Assembly (NCBI RefSeq): GCF_900142925.1
Contig: NZ_FRCN01000013.1
Location: 255,751 to 319,750 of the forward strand
Length of the DNA stretch: 64,000 nucleotides
DNA from: Chitinophaga sp. CF418
Lineage (GTDB): Bacteria > Bacteroidota > Bacteroidia > Chitinophagales > Chitinophagaceae
Direction of reading: 5' to 3'
In this document: positions 34,899 to 43,659 of the stretch, piece after piece
Layout: the number at the start of each line of letters is the position of its first letter
Position numbering within the stretch: position 1 is the first letter of the stretch
The notes under the pieces: generated by a model
What the model saw: only the letters and a program-made list of their open reading frames with translations
What the model was told of the DNA's origin: nothing
The model's database searches: none
Program-made: the position numbers and the translations under genes

Positions 34899-36911
34899 CT
34901 ATTTTTTATTATTAAACATCAAATATCGGGTGCTTTCGTAAAATGCACGCGTTAAATTATCGAGCGCTTTTGCCGTATCCGGATATTGCGCGCTTACATT
35001 TTTCAACGGATCTCCCAGCATGTCGTACAGATAGGCATCCTGGGTCTTTGTATTGATCTCATACATATAGCGTTCCCCGATCATAGATATGTATCCCTGG
35101 AGGTTCTTGGCGTAGGAAGCAAAAGCATACCTGTTTGTCTGCGCAGCATCCAGCATATCCCGTCCCAGTGTATAATTCTTTACCGGCATGCCCACCAGTT
35201 TCGCCATTGTCGGGTAAATATCTACCAGGCTGACCGCATAGTTGATCACTTCGGGCTTTATTAAAGCCGGGGCATAAATAAAACAGGTGGAATGGACTGA
35301 CCCGCTAACCAGTTCATACTCGGGAGTAGGCATAAAATGATAAGGATTCAGGGTGCAATTATGATCTCCAAACATGATGAAGATGGTATTATCCAGGTAT
35401 CCTCCCTTTTTCGCCAGGTCAATCAGATGCCCTACGTTATAATCCTCATAACGAATAGCGTTGAGCTGCTCTATAGAAACAAATCCTGACTTTTTAAACT
35501 GCTCTTTATCAATATCCTTGCTGGTTACTTTCTTAAAATCGCCGCCCCCGTTTGTGATGGTATAGGGAGGATGATTGTCTGCCAGCTGCAGGAAAGCCAC
35601 AAAAGGCTGTTGCCTTTTGCCCGCGTCCCTGAATATTTCGTCAGCTTCTGTGATCAGGTCGAAGTCAGATACGCCCCATACGTCCGCTTTAGGCGCCTTA
35701 TAATAGCCTTCTTCATAGATCTTCACGCCATCCACATTATTCGTAAATACCGCCCTGATATTGGCCCAGTTGGTATTTCCTCCCAGCAGATAATATTTCT
35801 CATATCCTTTGAACTGGTCCAGTACTACCCGCTGGTCAATCATCTTCGGATGACGGGAAGCTGTTTTGGTCATACTGACATCGGGCAGCCCAGTGGTTAC
35901 ACCGTACACCGTTCTTGCGGTACTGACAGCAGGTACGTAGAAGTTACGGAAAAGGATCCCGCTGTCTGCCAGCCTTTTCATATTGGGCGTGGGTTGCATC
36001 GGGTTATTGTACATGCTGGTAATGGCCGCTCCGGTCGATTCCAGCATGACCAGTATCACGTTCATTTTCTTCCTGTCTGCACCGGGAATATCACGCATGA
36101 AGTTCAGTTTCTCCGCATCGGGCTGTTGCACTCCCAGATACCGCGCCATTACGGGATACAGCTCTCTTGTCTTTTTTATATCGTAGGTATCCGTTTTGCC
36201 GGACATATTGGAAACATAGTACAAAACAGGATTCAGCGCCAGGCTGGTCACTCCGTTATCCCTTGTGAACATTGCCTGGCTCCAGCGCAGAGGAAAATAG
36301 GCTATACTGGCATAAATACCGGCAGCGAAGAGGACTACCACTGAGAACAGCCAACCGCTGTATTTCCAATTGCTCAGTTTCACAACTGGTTCCTTTGCCA
36401 GCTGGTAATAGGAACGAATGAACTGGTAAGAGATCAGGAACAGGAACAGGCCGATTCCCACCATCGTACGTACCACCGGATAGCTCTGCCATAACATCCT
36501 GGCATTGTCAGCCCGCTCTCCATAGGCCAGGAAACGGGTAATGGTAGGATCCATGCGCAGGCCCAGGTAAGCGTAATGGCCCAGGTCGAACACATATGCA
36601 AATGTCAGCACCAGGTACACCAGGAAGAGATAGACAAAAACCGGCTTTCTGATGGCCGGTTTTGTAAAAAAGTTATTTCTGAAAATGAAAGTAAGCAGCA
36701 ATAAAGGAACGGTCAGGATGAGGGCAAGACGCATATCGAATCTCAGCCCCAGCGTCCATGCCTTCAGGATGGCCCCACTGTCTGTAACGGTGGTTTTGAA
36801 GAAAAACAAAAAGAAAACCAGACGAAAAACGACCATGAAGAGATATAGGAATAAGGCCTGGATAATCACGTATCGAATATACCGGGGTATACTCTTCCAT
36901 AAATATTTCAT
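34899..36911 (-). CDS. LTA-synthase-like sulfatase-fold membrane enzyme
   Basis: A membrane protein with about five N-terminal helices and a periplasmic sulfatase-fold domain: PNMKRLADSGILFRNFYVPAVSTARTVYGV holds the candidate Thr nucleophile, and FGDHN with a later His supplies metal ligands. Such enzymes in Gram-negative bacteria move phosphoglycerol or phosphoethanolamine onto envelope glycans. An in-frame start at 36983 would put the likely -7 promoter element (36942-36949) inside the gene, so ATG at 36911 (MKYLWKSIPR) is preferred. It probably heads a five-gene operon with the methyltransferase, PAP2, ZIP and CorC-like genes. Confidence 0.8.
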   Translation of the reverse strand: MKYLWKSIPRYIRYVIIQALFLYLFMVVFRLVFFLFFFKTTVTDSGAILKAWTLGLRFDMRLALILTVPLLLLTFIFRNNFFTKPAIRKPVFVYLFLVYLVLTFAYVFDLGHYAYLGLRMDPTITRFLAYGERADNARMLWQSYPVVRTMVGIGLFLFLISYQFIRSYYQLAKEPVVKLSNWKYSGWLFSVVVLFAAGIYASIAYFPLRWSQAMFTRDNGVTSLALNPVLYYVSNMSGKTDTYDIKKTRELYPVMARYLGVQQPDAEKLNFMRDIPGADRKKMNVILVMLESTGAAITSMYNNPMQPTPNMKRLADSGILFRNFYVPAVSTARTVYGVTTGLPDVSMTKTASRHPKMIDQRVVLDQFKGYEKYYLLGGNTNWANIRAVFTNNVDGVKIYEEGYYKAPKADVWGVSDFDLITEADEIFRDAGKRQQPFVAFLQLADNHPPYTITNGGGDFKKVTSKDIDKEQFKKSGFVSIEQLNAIRYEDYNVGHLIDLAKKGGYLDNTIFIMFGDHNCTLNPYHFMPTPEYELVSGSVHSTCFIYAPALIKPEVINYAVSLVDIYPTMAKLVGMPVKNYTLGRDMLDAAQTNRYAFASYAKNLQGYISMIGERYMYEINTKTQDAYLYDMLGDPLKNVSAQYPDTAKALDNLTRAFYESTRYLMFNNKK

Positions 36912-36941
36912 GTAAACGCAGCTGTTGATTAATTTGACATG

Positions 36942-36949
36942 CAAAAGTA
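36942..36949 (-). promoter_or_regulatory. Candidate -7 element of the LTA-synthase operon
   Basis: TACTTTTG on the minus strand fits TAnnTTTG and is 30 bp upstream of the preferred ATG at 36911. No TTTG occurs at the proper distance, so confidence is modest. Confidence 0.35.
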
Positions 36950-37031
36950 TGCTAAACTGTGGCATAAATGAAAAACGGGGCAAAGTTTCCTAACCCCTAT
37001 ATAAATGGCTCACATTAAAACTATAACACAT

Positions 37032-37055
37032 CTATTTAAATTGATATTTAAATAG
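37032..37055. promoter_or_regulatory. AT-rich inverted repeat between divergent genes
   Basis: Two perfect 10-bp arms, CTATTTAAAT and ATTTAAATAG, are separated by 4 bp. The site lies about midway between the divergent promoters of the LTA-synthase-like and phosphoglucosamine mutase genes and could be an operator acting on both. Confidence 0.3.
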
Positions 37056-37080
37056 AAAGGAGTGCTATATATTTAATTCA

Positions 37081-37112
37081 TTTGTCTATTGCTGATTGTA
37101 ATTTTATATTTG
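37081..37112 (+). promoter_or_regulatory. Consensus promoter of the phosphoglucosamine mutase gene
   Basis: TTTG at 37081-37084 and TATATTTG at 37105-37112 are separated by 20 bp, a full match to the Bacteroidota consensus. Transcription near 37119 leaves a leader of only about 18 nt before the GTG start. Confidence 0.65.
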
Positions 37113-37136
37113 CCCTTCCTTTAAAAATTGAAATTC

Positions 37137-38519
37137 GTGGCACTGATCAAATCGATTTCTGGCATTCGCGGAACTATCGGGGGCAAACCAGGAGAGGGAC
37201 TCTCTCCTCTCGATGTTGTAAAGTTCACAGCTGCATTCGGCACATGGCTCACCAAACAATCCGACAATAAAAAAGTAGTAATAGGGCGGGACGGACGCAT
37301 TTCAGGCGAAATGGTAAAACAACTCGTAGTTGCTACCCTCAACGGATTGGGCCTGGATGTTGTGGATCTGGACCTTTCTACCACCCCTACAGTTGAAGTG
37401 GCTGTAAAGGCAGAGCAGGCTGCAGGTGGTATCATTCTCACGGCCAGCCACAATCCCAGGGAATGGAACGCCCTGAAACTGCTGAACAGTGAAGGTGAAT
37501 TCATATCCGGCGATGACGGAGCTATAGTACTCGATCTTGCAGCACGCGAAGACTTCTCTTTTGCAGATGTCAACAAACTTGGCACCTATCAGAAAGATGA
37601 CAGCTACCTGCAGAAGCACATTGACATGGTAGTGAACTATCCGCTGGTAGATGTTCCGGCTATCAAGGCCCGTAACTTTAAAGTAGTGGTAGATGCTGTC
37701 AACTCTACGGGTGCTATCTTCATTCCCGCCCTGCTGAAAGCATTGGGAGTGGAAGAAGTGACCGTACTGTTCGATGAAGTAAATGGACGTTTTAGCCATA
37801 ATCCGGAGCCACTGCCTGAAAACCTTACTGCATTAAGTAATGAAGTGAATAAGTCCAGCGCCGACCTGGGTATTGCTGTAGATCCCGACGTGGACCGCCT
37901 CTGCTTCGTATGTGAAGACGGTAGCATGTTTGGTGAAGAATACACCCTGGTGGCAGTAGCTGATTATATATTGAAAAGCCGCAAAGGAAACACTGTTTCC
38001 AACCTTTCTTCCACACAGGCACTGAAAGATGTGACCCTGAAGAACGGAGGAGAATACCATCCTTCCGCAGTAGGAGAAGTAAATGTGGTGCGCAAAATGA
38101 AAGAAGTAAACGCGGTGATCGGCGGTGAGGGTAATGGCGGTATTATAGTACCAGACCTGCACTACGGCCGTGATGCGCTGATCGGTATAGGCCTCTTCCT
38201 CAGCCATGTGGCACAGAGCAAAAAGAACCTGAAAGCCCTGCGCAACAGTTATCCAGACTACTTTATTTCCAAAAACAAAATAGAGCTTGACAAAGGCGTT
38301 GATGTAGTTACAATTTTTGACAAGATCAAGGGTAAATACAGGAATCAGCCTATTAACATCGAAGACGGCCTGAAAATAGAGTTTGACAGGGACTGGGTAC
38401 ACTTACGTACCTCCAATACGGAACCTATTATCCGTATTTACGCGGAAAGCCAGAATGAGACCACGGCAGATAATATTGCCAAACGTATCATGCAGGACAT
38501 CCGTGAGTTTATGCACTAA
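37137..38519 (+). CDS. glmM: Phosphoglucosamine mutase
   Basis: An alpha-D-phosphohexomutase: the phosphoserine loop is ILTASHNPREWN, the Mg-binding loop DPDVDRLC, the sugar loop GGEGNGG and the phosphate-binding RTSNTEPIIR. It converts glucosamine-6-phosphate to glucosamine-1-phosphate for UDP-GlcNAc; phosphomannomutase activity cannot be excluded. GTG at 37137 (ALIKSISGIRGT...) is chosen because the family starts there; TTG at 37128 is also in frame. It is transcribed alone from a strong promoter and ends at a good terminator. Confidence 0.88.
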   Translation: MALIKSISGIRGTIGGKPGEGLSPLDVVKFTAAFGTWLTKQSDNKKVVIGRDGRISGEMVKQLVVATLNGLGLDVVDLDLSTTPTVEVAVKAEQAAGGIILTASHNPREWNALKLLNSEGEFISGDDGAIVLDLAAREDFSFADVNKLGTYQKDDSYLQKHIDMVVNYPLVDVPAIKARNFKVVVDAVNSTGAIFIPALLKALGVEEVTVLFDEVNGRFSHNPEPLPENLTALSNEVNKSSADLGIAVDPDVDRLCFVCEDGSMFGEEYTLVAVADYILKSRKGNTVSNLSSTQALKDVTLKNGGEYHPSAVGEVNVVRKMKEVNAVIGGEGNGGIIVPDLHYGRDALIGIGLFLSHVAQSKKNLKALRNSYPDYFISKNKIELDKGVDVVTIFDKIKGKYRNQPINIEDGLKIEFDRDWVHLRTSNTEPIIRIYAESQNETTADNIAKRIMQDIREFMH

Positions 38520-38543
38520 TTTTCAATTACTTAGAATATATTA

Positions 38544-38586
38544 AACCGGCGGATGCATGTATTTGTGTCCGCCGGTTGTTTTTTTG
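38544..38586 (+). terminator. Intrinsic terminator after glmM
   Basis: Arms AACCGGCGGA and TCCGCCGGTT form a 10-bp stem with a 14-nt loop, followed by GTTTTTTT. The loop and right arm contain ATTTGTGTCCGCC, which recurs 58 bp downstream (38619-38631). Confidence 0.85.
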
Positions 38587-38664
38587 AGATTGCGCTGTAT
38601 TTTCTAAAAAAATCAGACATTTGTGTCCGCCAACGGCATTTTTTTATCAAAAACCACCACCACC

Positions 38665-39792
38665 TTGAAAAGAATTTATTTTGATAATGCAGCCACCACG
38701 GCGCTGGATAAAGACGTGCTGGATGTGATGCTGCCTTACCTGACAGAAAAGTTTGGAAATCCTTCTTCCATCTATTCGTATGGCCGCGAAACAAGACTGG
38801 CCATCGAAAACGCACGTAAATCCGTAGCAAAGATCCTGAACGCACATCCGGGAGAGATCTTTTTTACCTCAGGTGGTACTGAAAGCACCAATACTGCGGT
38901 GACTGCGGCTATCCACAACCTGGGTTGCAGGCATATCATTTCTTCTGAAATTGAGCACCATGCCACTCTCCATTCCGTGGAGCATGCCCATTCAAAAGAC
39001 AAGATCAGGCTAAGTAATGTAAGGTTGCTGCCCGACGGTCATGTGGATATGGCACACCTGCGCGAACTGCTGGCCAATTCTTCTGAACGTTGCCTGGTAA
39101 GCCTGATGCATGCCAACAATGAAATCGGTAATCTGCTGGATATTCATGCTGTAGGTAACCTCTGCAAGGAATTTGACGCCATCTTCCATTCGGATACCGT
39201 ACAGACGGTAGGACACTATGCTTTTGACCTGCGTCATACACCTGTGCATTTCATCAATGGTTCCGGTCACAAATTCCATGGTCCTAAAGGTGTAGGTATT
39301 CTTTATATTAATGAAAATGTGAAGATCACACCGTTCATTCATGGTGGCGCCCAGGAACGTAACATGCGCGCCGGCACTGAGAATGTATATGGTATTGTTG
39401 GTTTTGCCAAAGCGCTGGAACTGGCTACCGAACATATGGAAGAGCATAGTAAGTACATTAATGACCTGCGTATGTATATGATGGATCAGTTAAAACAACA
39501 TATACCTGGAGTGAGTCACAACGGCGACCTCTATGGTCGCAGCCTGTACACTGTACTGAACGTGTCCTTCCCTAAAACAGAGAAGAGTGAAATGTTGCTC
39601 TTCAACCTGGACATCAATGGCATCTGTGCATCCGGCGGCAGTGCCTGTACTTCCGGCGCTGATGCAGGTTCTCACGTTATCCGCGCCATCAACAGTGATC
39701 CCAACAGAATTGCTGTACGTTTCTCTTTCGCTAAAGACAATACGAAAGAAGAAATAGATGAAGTGATCACAAGGTTGAAAGAAATTGTCTAA
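38665..39792 (+). CDS. Cysteine desulfurase (NifS/IscS-like)
   Basis: A PLP enzyme of class V: RIYFDNAATTALD start, PLP lysine in NGSGHKFHGPKG, and the sulfur-accepting Cys in the loop CASGGSACTSGAD. It takes sulfur from cysteine to give a persulfide for Fe-S clusters or thiolated tRNA. TTG at 38665 (MKRIYFDNAATT) is preferred since homologues begin there; a GTG at 38623 is also in frame but lies in the likely promoter region. No isc or suf genes are adjacent. Confidence 0.85.
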   Translation: MKRIYFDNAATTALDKDVLDVMLPYLTEKFGNPSSIYSYGRETRLAIENARKSVAKILNAHPGEIFFTSGGTESTNTAVTAAIHNLGCRHIISSEIEHHATLHSVEHAHSKDKIRLSNVRLLPDGHVDMAHLRELLANSSERCLVSLMHANNEIGNLLDIHAVGNLCKEFDAIFHSDTVQTVGHYAFDLRHTPVHFINGSGHKFHGPKGVGILYINENVKITPFIHGGAQERNMRAGTENVYGIVGFAKALELATEHMEEHSKYINDLRMYMMDQLKQHIPGVSHNGDLYGRSLYTVLNVSFPKTEKSEMLLFNLDINGICASGGSACTSGADAGSHVIRAINSDPNRIAVRFSFAKDNTKEEIDEVITRLKEIV

Positions 39793-39815
39793 ACGATAAT
39801 AGTCTATAGTTAATA

Positions 39816-39860
39816 AAAAGAAAACGGTAAATAGCAGATCGCTCTTTACCGTTTCTTTTT
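39816..39860. terminator. Bidirectional intrinsic terminator
   Basis: The arms ACGGTAAA and TTTACCGT are extended by A/G and T/C runs on each side. It separates the convergent cysteine desulfurase (plus) and response regulator (minus) genes. Confidence 0.8.
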
Positions 39861-39884
39861 TATGTTATTAATATTGCAGACTGA

Positions 39885-40595
39885 TTAACTGTTCCGGTTG
39901 ATCACGTCATAGAATTTCTCCCTATAGCCATCACTGATAGGGATAGACTGGTTGGCGATCATCACGGTATTTTTCTCTACAGAATTGATCTTATTCAGCG
40001 ACACTACATAAGAGCGGTGCACCCTGATGAATTTATCTGCAGGCAAACGTGTTTCAAATGATTTGAGGCTGCGCAGTGTAAGTACTGGCTGAAATGGTGT
40101 ATAAATTTTCGTATAATCTTTCAGTGCTTCGATGAATAAAATATCTTCCAGGTTGATCTTAATGATCTTGTATTCTGTCTTGATAAAGATGTAGTCATTG
40201 ACATGCCCGTTGTTGCTGTCCCCGTTCTTCTGCTGGGACATACTTCTCAGTTCCAGGGCCTTGGTGGCGGATCTGAGAAAACGTTCAAAAGGCACTGGCT
40301 TTAGCAGATAATCCACCACCTCAAGATCGAATCCTTCAAGTGCATACTCTCCATATGCAGTGGTAAAGATCACCATGGGGGGATACTTCAGGGATTTCAT
40401 CAATTGAATACCTGTGATATCCGGCATTTTAATATCGAGGAATAGCAGGTCTACCCGCTCCTCCTGTAGAAAACGTAAAGCCTCCGTCGCATTTTCAAAT
40501 GTACCCACCAGCTGCAGGAAAGGAACCTTCCTGGCGAAGTCTGTAATTATTTCCAATGCCAGTGGTTCGTCATCCACCGCTATGCACCTGATCAT
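39885..40595 (-). CDS. LytTR-family response regulator
   Basis: The 236-residue protein has a receiver domain (residues 1 to about 120; phospho-acceptor Asp in LLFLDIKMPDITG) and a LytTR DNA-binding domain (about 140-236; YIFIKTEYKIIKINLEDILFIEALKDYTKIY). It is translationally coupled to the sensor kinase upstream by a 26-bp overlap. In Bacteroidota such pairs commonly control envelope or carbohydrate genes; the target here is unknown. Confidence 0.92.
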   Translation of the reverse strand: MIRCIAVDDEPLALEIITDFARKVPFLQLVGTFENATEALRFLQEERVDLLFLDIKMPDITGIQLMKSLKYPPMVIFTTAYGEYALEGFDLEVVDYLLKPVPFERFLRSATKALELRSMSQQKNGDSNNGHVNDYIFIKTEYKIIKINLEDILFIEALKDYTKIYTPFQPVLTLRSLKSFETRLPADKFIRVHRSYVVSLNKINSVEKNTVMIANQSIPISDGYREKFYDVINRNS

Positions 40596-41832
40596 TTTTC
40601 AACACGATTTTTAAATCAACAATAAATTGGTTTTCAGATTCTGTGATTTCCAGATCGTGGTCACCGGTGTACAATAATTCCAACCGTTTACGCACATTCT
40701 GTAGGCCTATTCCCCCTTTTTCGGCCACGCGCTTTCTAAAGCGGCTGTTTTCCACCACCAGCCTCACCTGGTTCCTTTCTATAGCCAGTGCAATGGCAAT
40801 GAAAGACGGTTCGGCATAACTGATCCCATGTTTAAAGGCATTCTCGACAAACGGCACCAGCAACATGGGCTCTATTTTCAATCCCACCGGATTTCCCTGC
40901 ACAGCATAATCCACCACTATATCGTCCGGCATTCTCAAACGTTGAATATCAATATAATCCTCCAGGTATTGCAGCTCCTGTTGCAACTGCACCTTATCCT
41001 CGTTGGAGTCATAGATCATGTACCGCATGATAGTAGACAGTTTGACAATAGCGTGTTCTGTCTGTGCGGAATGTTTATGCGCCAGGGAGTAGATAGTGTT
41101 TAGACAGTTGAAAAGGAAGTGAGGATTAATCTGAGACTTTAAAAATTTTAATTCTGCGTTCAGATTCTCCACTTTCAGGGCTTCCCTTTGCTGCTCACTC
41201 TTAAACCATTCCTGCGCGATCTTGATAAAACCGCTCATAAAAAGCATGAGCAATGCTGCAAAAACCGACTTCCGCAATATTTCCGGGAAAAGGATATAGT
41301 CGAGGAAAGATAGTTCCCGCCGGGCGTTAATAAATTCCATTTTCCTGAACCCCATCGAGTCATTCAGCGTAGCCCCGGCATAAGGCGGGGCGTTCCGTTC
41401 CCGGTATACCTCCTTTGACTGCAAACGGCCCTCCAGCAAATGGTATCGCATAAACGCAGGAGGTGGCGGAGCAAATCCCGCTTCCCTGTCCCTGTTTGGC
41501 GTCATGACCGTTTCCTGGGAAGCGAACGTTTTCCAAAAAACATACTCCGTAACTGCCTGTTGCACAATGATGAATACCAACATTAATACAACAAAAGACA
41601 AATAGTAGACTATTTTCTTTAATGTGAAAAAACGGGGGATCAGTACATAAAAATTGAGATAAAACAATCCTATGAGGAAGAGGTTATCAACTATTTCCCG
41701 AGCGAAGAACCAGGGGTGCTGGATCTTGATCCGGTAGATAAAAAAAGGAAAGAACAGGAAACAGGTCCAAACTACAATATGCAGTCCTATGTTGAATAGC
41801 CGGTTCTTATAGAGTTGTTTTAAATTTATCAT
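40570..41832 (-). CDS. LytS-like membrane sensor histidine kinase
   Basis: A histidine kinase of the His_kinase (PF06580) class with four membrane segments, a coiled linker (EQQREALKVENLNAELKFLKSQINPHFLFNCLNTIYSLA) with the phospho-acceptor His in NPHFLFN, and an HATPase domain (PMLLVPFVENAFKHGI, GIGLQNVRKRLELLY). ATG at 41832 is chosen over a TTG three codons upstream. It partners with the LytTR regulator. The upstream gap contains two identical 11-bp direct repeats. Confidence 0.9.
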   Translation of the reverse strand: MINLKQLYKNRLFNIGLHIVVWTCFLFFPFFIYRIKIQHPWFFAREIVDNLFLIGLFYLNFYVLIPRFFTLKKIVYYLSFVVLMLVFIIVQQAVTEYVFWKTFASQETVMTPNRDREAGFAPPPPAFMRYHLLEGRLQSKEVYRERNAPPYAGATLNDSMGFRKMEFINARRELSFLDYILFPEILRKSVFAALLMLFMSGFIKIAQEWFKSEQQREALKVENLNAELKFLKSQINPHFLFNCLNTIYSLAHKHSAQTEHAIVKLSTIMRYMIYDSNEDKVQLQQELQYLEDYIDIQRLRMPDDIVVDYAVQGNPVGLKIEPMLLVPFVENAFKHGISYAEPSFIAIALAIERNQVRLVVENSRFRKRVAEKGGIGLQNVRKRLELLYTGDHDLEITESENQFIVDLKIVLKNDQVHSGG

Positions 41833-41879
41833 GTAGCCCAAAAGCGCGATAAACTTACACTCAATTCCCGTAAAGAGGC

Positions 41880-41921
41880 TGTTAAAATTTGTTAAGTGTA
41901 GTAAAAGGAATGTTAAAATTT
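41880..41921 (-). promoter_or_regulatory. Two 11-bp direct repeats upstream of the sensor kinase
   Basis: TGTTAAAATTT (plus strand) occurs at 41880-41890 and 41911-41921, 31 bp apart start to start, about three helical turns on one DNA face. LytTR proteins bind paired direct repeats, so these are candidate sites for autoregulation; the sequence does not closely match the published LytTR consensus. Confidence 0.35.
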
Positions 41922-42009
41922 CTGGGGAATAAAAGACCTATATGGCCAAATACAGTACTGTGGCCAATATTAATATAAGTTAACATGTATCTACCGGGAG
42001 CTTTTAGTG

Positions 42010-42396
42010 CTACTCTACTCCGGCTATTTTCATATCAAGCAACTCTTGCCTGGTTAAGTCCGGTAATCCACCGGGATTTTTCCTAAGCTTGGCGGCAAGG
42101 AGTTCACCCACCTTCAGTGCATCGGCCTCTGTTTTGAAAGGCGTTCTGCCCATTATTACGGGGATGAAAGGTTGTTCAATGTAAGTATGGGTGCCTTTAT
42201 TGATTTTGAAGCCCCATCCTCCCCCTTCGGGTTGAAACGTAACTACCGCAATGCTGTCATGCATTGCGGTAGCTGGCGCTTCTTCAGTATGCTCAGTTCT
42301 TTCAGTTTGTTTGGACGGCTGCTGGCAGGCTGCGAAGAACAGCGTTGCTGCCAGTACCGGCATACATACTACAGGAATAGACTTATAATTAGTCAT
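42010..42396 (-). CDS. DUF4907 lipoprotein
   Basis: A small lipoprotein: signal with lipobox Cys in LFFAACQQPSK, then a DUF4907 domain (GWGFKINKGTHTYIEQPFIPVIMGRTPFKTEADALKVGELLAAKL). ATG at 42396 is chosen because the upstream in-frame codons precede a good signal peptide and overlap the kelch gene more. The 8-bp overlap with the kelch gene indicates co-transcription. Function unknown; the pairing with kelch proteins recurs in Bacteroidota. Confidence 0.75.
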   Translation of the reverse strand: MTNYKSIPVVCMPVLAATLFFAACQQPSKQTERTEHTEEAPATAMHDSIAVVTFQPEGGGWGFKINKGTHTYIEQPFIPVIMGRTPFKTEADALKVGELLAAKLRKNPGGLPDLTRQELLDMKIAGVE

Positions 42397-43408
42397 TAGT
42401 ATCGTTTTCCTGATCCGGGAAGAATTCAAACAGATCATCCAGGTAAGTAGCGGAGGAATAACCAGTGCTAATAAAACCTCTGCCTTTTACGGTAAAGCCT
42501 ACTGCTGAAGTACGGCTTGCACCATCGAAAGCGGTCTTTTCTGACCAGCGGTCGTTGATTGGATCATATTCCCAGGTAGTAGCACTTGATCCGGTAGTAA
42601 CATAACCTTTGTTCTTGATCACAAATGCCACACCACCATAACGGGCGATAGAGGAATAGTCATCATCGAAAGATTCGTCTGTCGCATTTTCGATCTTTGC
42701 TTTTTCGTTCCACTGGTCATGGCCGGCATCGTATACATACATACGGGTAGGGCTTGTACCTGCTCCGGCACCTGTTACAACGTATGCGCTATCGCCGATC
42801 ACGAAAGCAACTGACTGCCTTCTCTTGTCTTTCAGAGAATTGGCTGTTGACCAGGAGTTGGAACCCGGATTATATTTATAGAAATCGCTCATGTTGTTAC
42901 CGCCATCATAGCCGGTACCTACATAACCCATATCCTTTAAACCGAAACCTACCGCGTAATAACGGCCAGCGCCCGGGAATTCAGCTCTGCTCTCCCAGCT
43001 GTTGGTAGCAGGATCGTATGCCCAGGTATCTTTCAGTGTTTTCAGATCAGAATTGCTGCCGGTTGTTACATATCCTTTACCAGCGGCTGTGAAAGCTGCT
43101 GCGCCGGTACGGGAAAGATCCTTTGTAGGATCATTCTTATCCGCCATAGACGCTATAATGGTCCAGTTATCTTTTACCGGATCATATTTATAAAAAGAAC
43201 TTAACCAGGTACCACCATCAACACCGCTGGTACCAGTTCCTACATACGCTGTATCTCCGATCACAAAACTCACTGCTTCCCTTCTGGCGTCTCCCTGGTA
43301 ATCTGCCCTTCTTACCCAGTTACCCAGCTTGGTCGTATCTTCGCTTGATGAACAGGAGGCCAATGTAAGTACTGCCAATCCCAGAAAACATACTTTTAAA
43401 TAGCGCAT
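42389..43408 (-). CDS. Kelch-repeat lipoprotein
   Basis: A 339-residue lipoprotein (LTLASCSSSED lipobox) made almost entirely of kelch motifs, each with a G-Y/R-G-Y-V-G/T-T-G core followed by W (ADTAYVGTGTSG, GKGYVTTGSNS, DMGYVGTGYDG, NKGYVTTGSSA, GRGFISTGYSS). It should fold as a six- to seven-bladed beta-propeller on the outer membrane or periplasmic face and mediate protein or glycan contacts. It is the first gene before DUF4907 and is divergent from DUF4270. Confidence 0.85.
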   Translation of the reverse strand: MRYLKVCFLGLAVLTLASCSSSEDTTKLGNWVRRADYQGDARREAVSFVIGDTAYVGTGTSGVDGGTWLSSFYKYDPVKDNWTIIASMADKNDPTKDLSRTGAAAFTAAGKGYVTTGSNSDLKTLKDTWAYDPATNSWESRAEFPGAGRYYAVGFGLKDMGYVGTGYDGGNNMSDFYKYNPGSNSWSTANSLKDKRRQSVAFVIGDSAYVVTGAGAGTSPTRMYVYDAGHDQWNEKAKIENATDESFDDDYSSIARYGGVAFVIKNKGYVTTGSSATTWEYDPINDRWSEKTAFDGASRTSAVGFTVKGRGFISTGYSSATYLDDLFEFFPDQENDTND

Positions 43409-43436
43409 AAGTTATTTTTACTTTTTTAATAGCTGC

Positions 43437-43466
43437 CAAAATTATCCGCACTTATTTAAGCTCAAT
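43437..43466 (-). promoter_or_regulatory. Promoter of the kelch-DUF4907 operon
   Basis: ATTG (43463-43466) and TAATTTTG (43437-43444) on the minus strand are 18 bp apart, close to the Bacteroidota consensus. Initiation would be near 43430, about 22 nt before the kelch ATG. Confidence 0.5.
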
Positions 43467-43659
43467 CACGAAATAGATAATTGGGTACTTTTGACAGACA
43501 AAACAGGACATTTTATCTGCCAACTGGATTTTTGCCATATATGGCGCCTTGCTACCCCAACAGTAGCACAAAGAGTGGCGAAGGGTATTCGTCGATAAAA
43601 AGGGCCTGTTCGCATATTAAATCAGCGTGAAGTTGGGTTCCTGTCTAAAATTGCGCTCC

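Noticed and set aside
35571..36344. A 257-codon plus-strand frame inside the LTA-synthase-like gene
   Set aside because: The composition is that of an antisense shadow (many His, Cys, Ile), with no family features.
41943..41968. Hairpin with TGGCCA ends and inner ACAGT/ACTGT after the DUF4907 gene
   Set aside because: The stem is interrupted and no T-run follows on the minus strand; not convincing as terminator.
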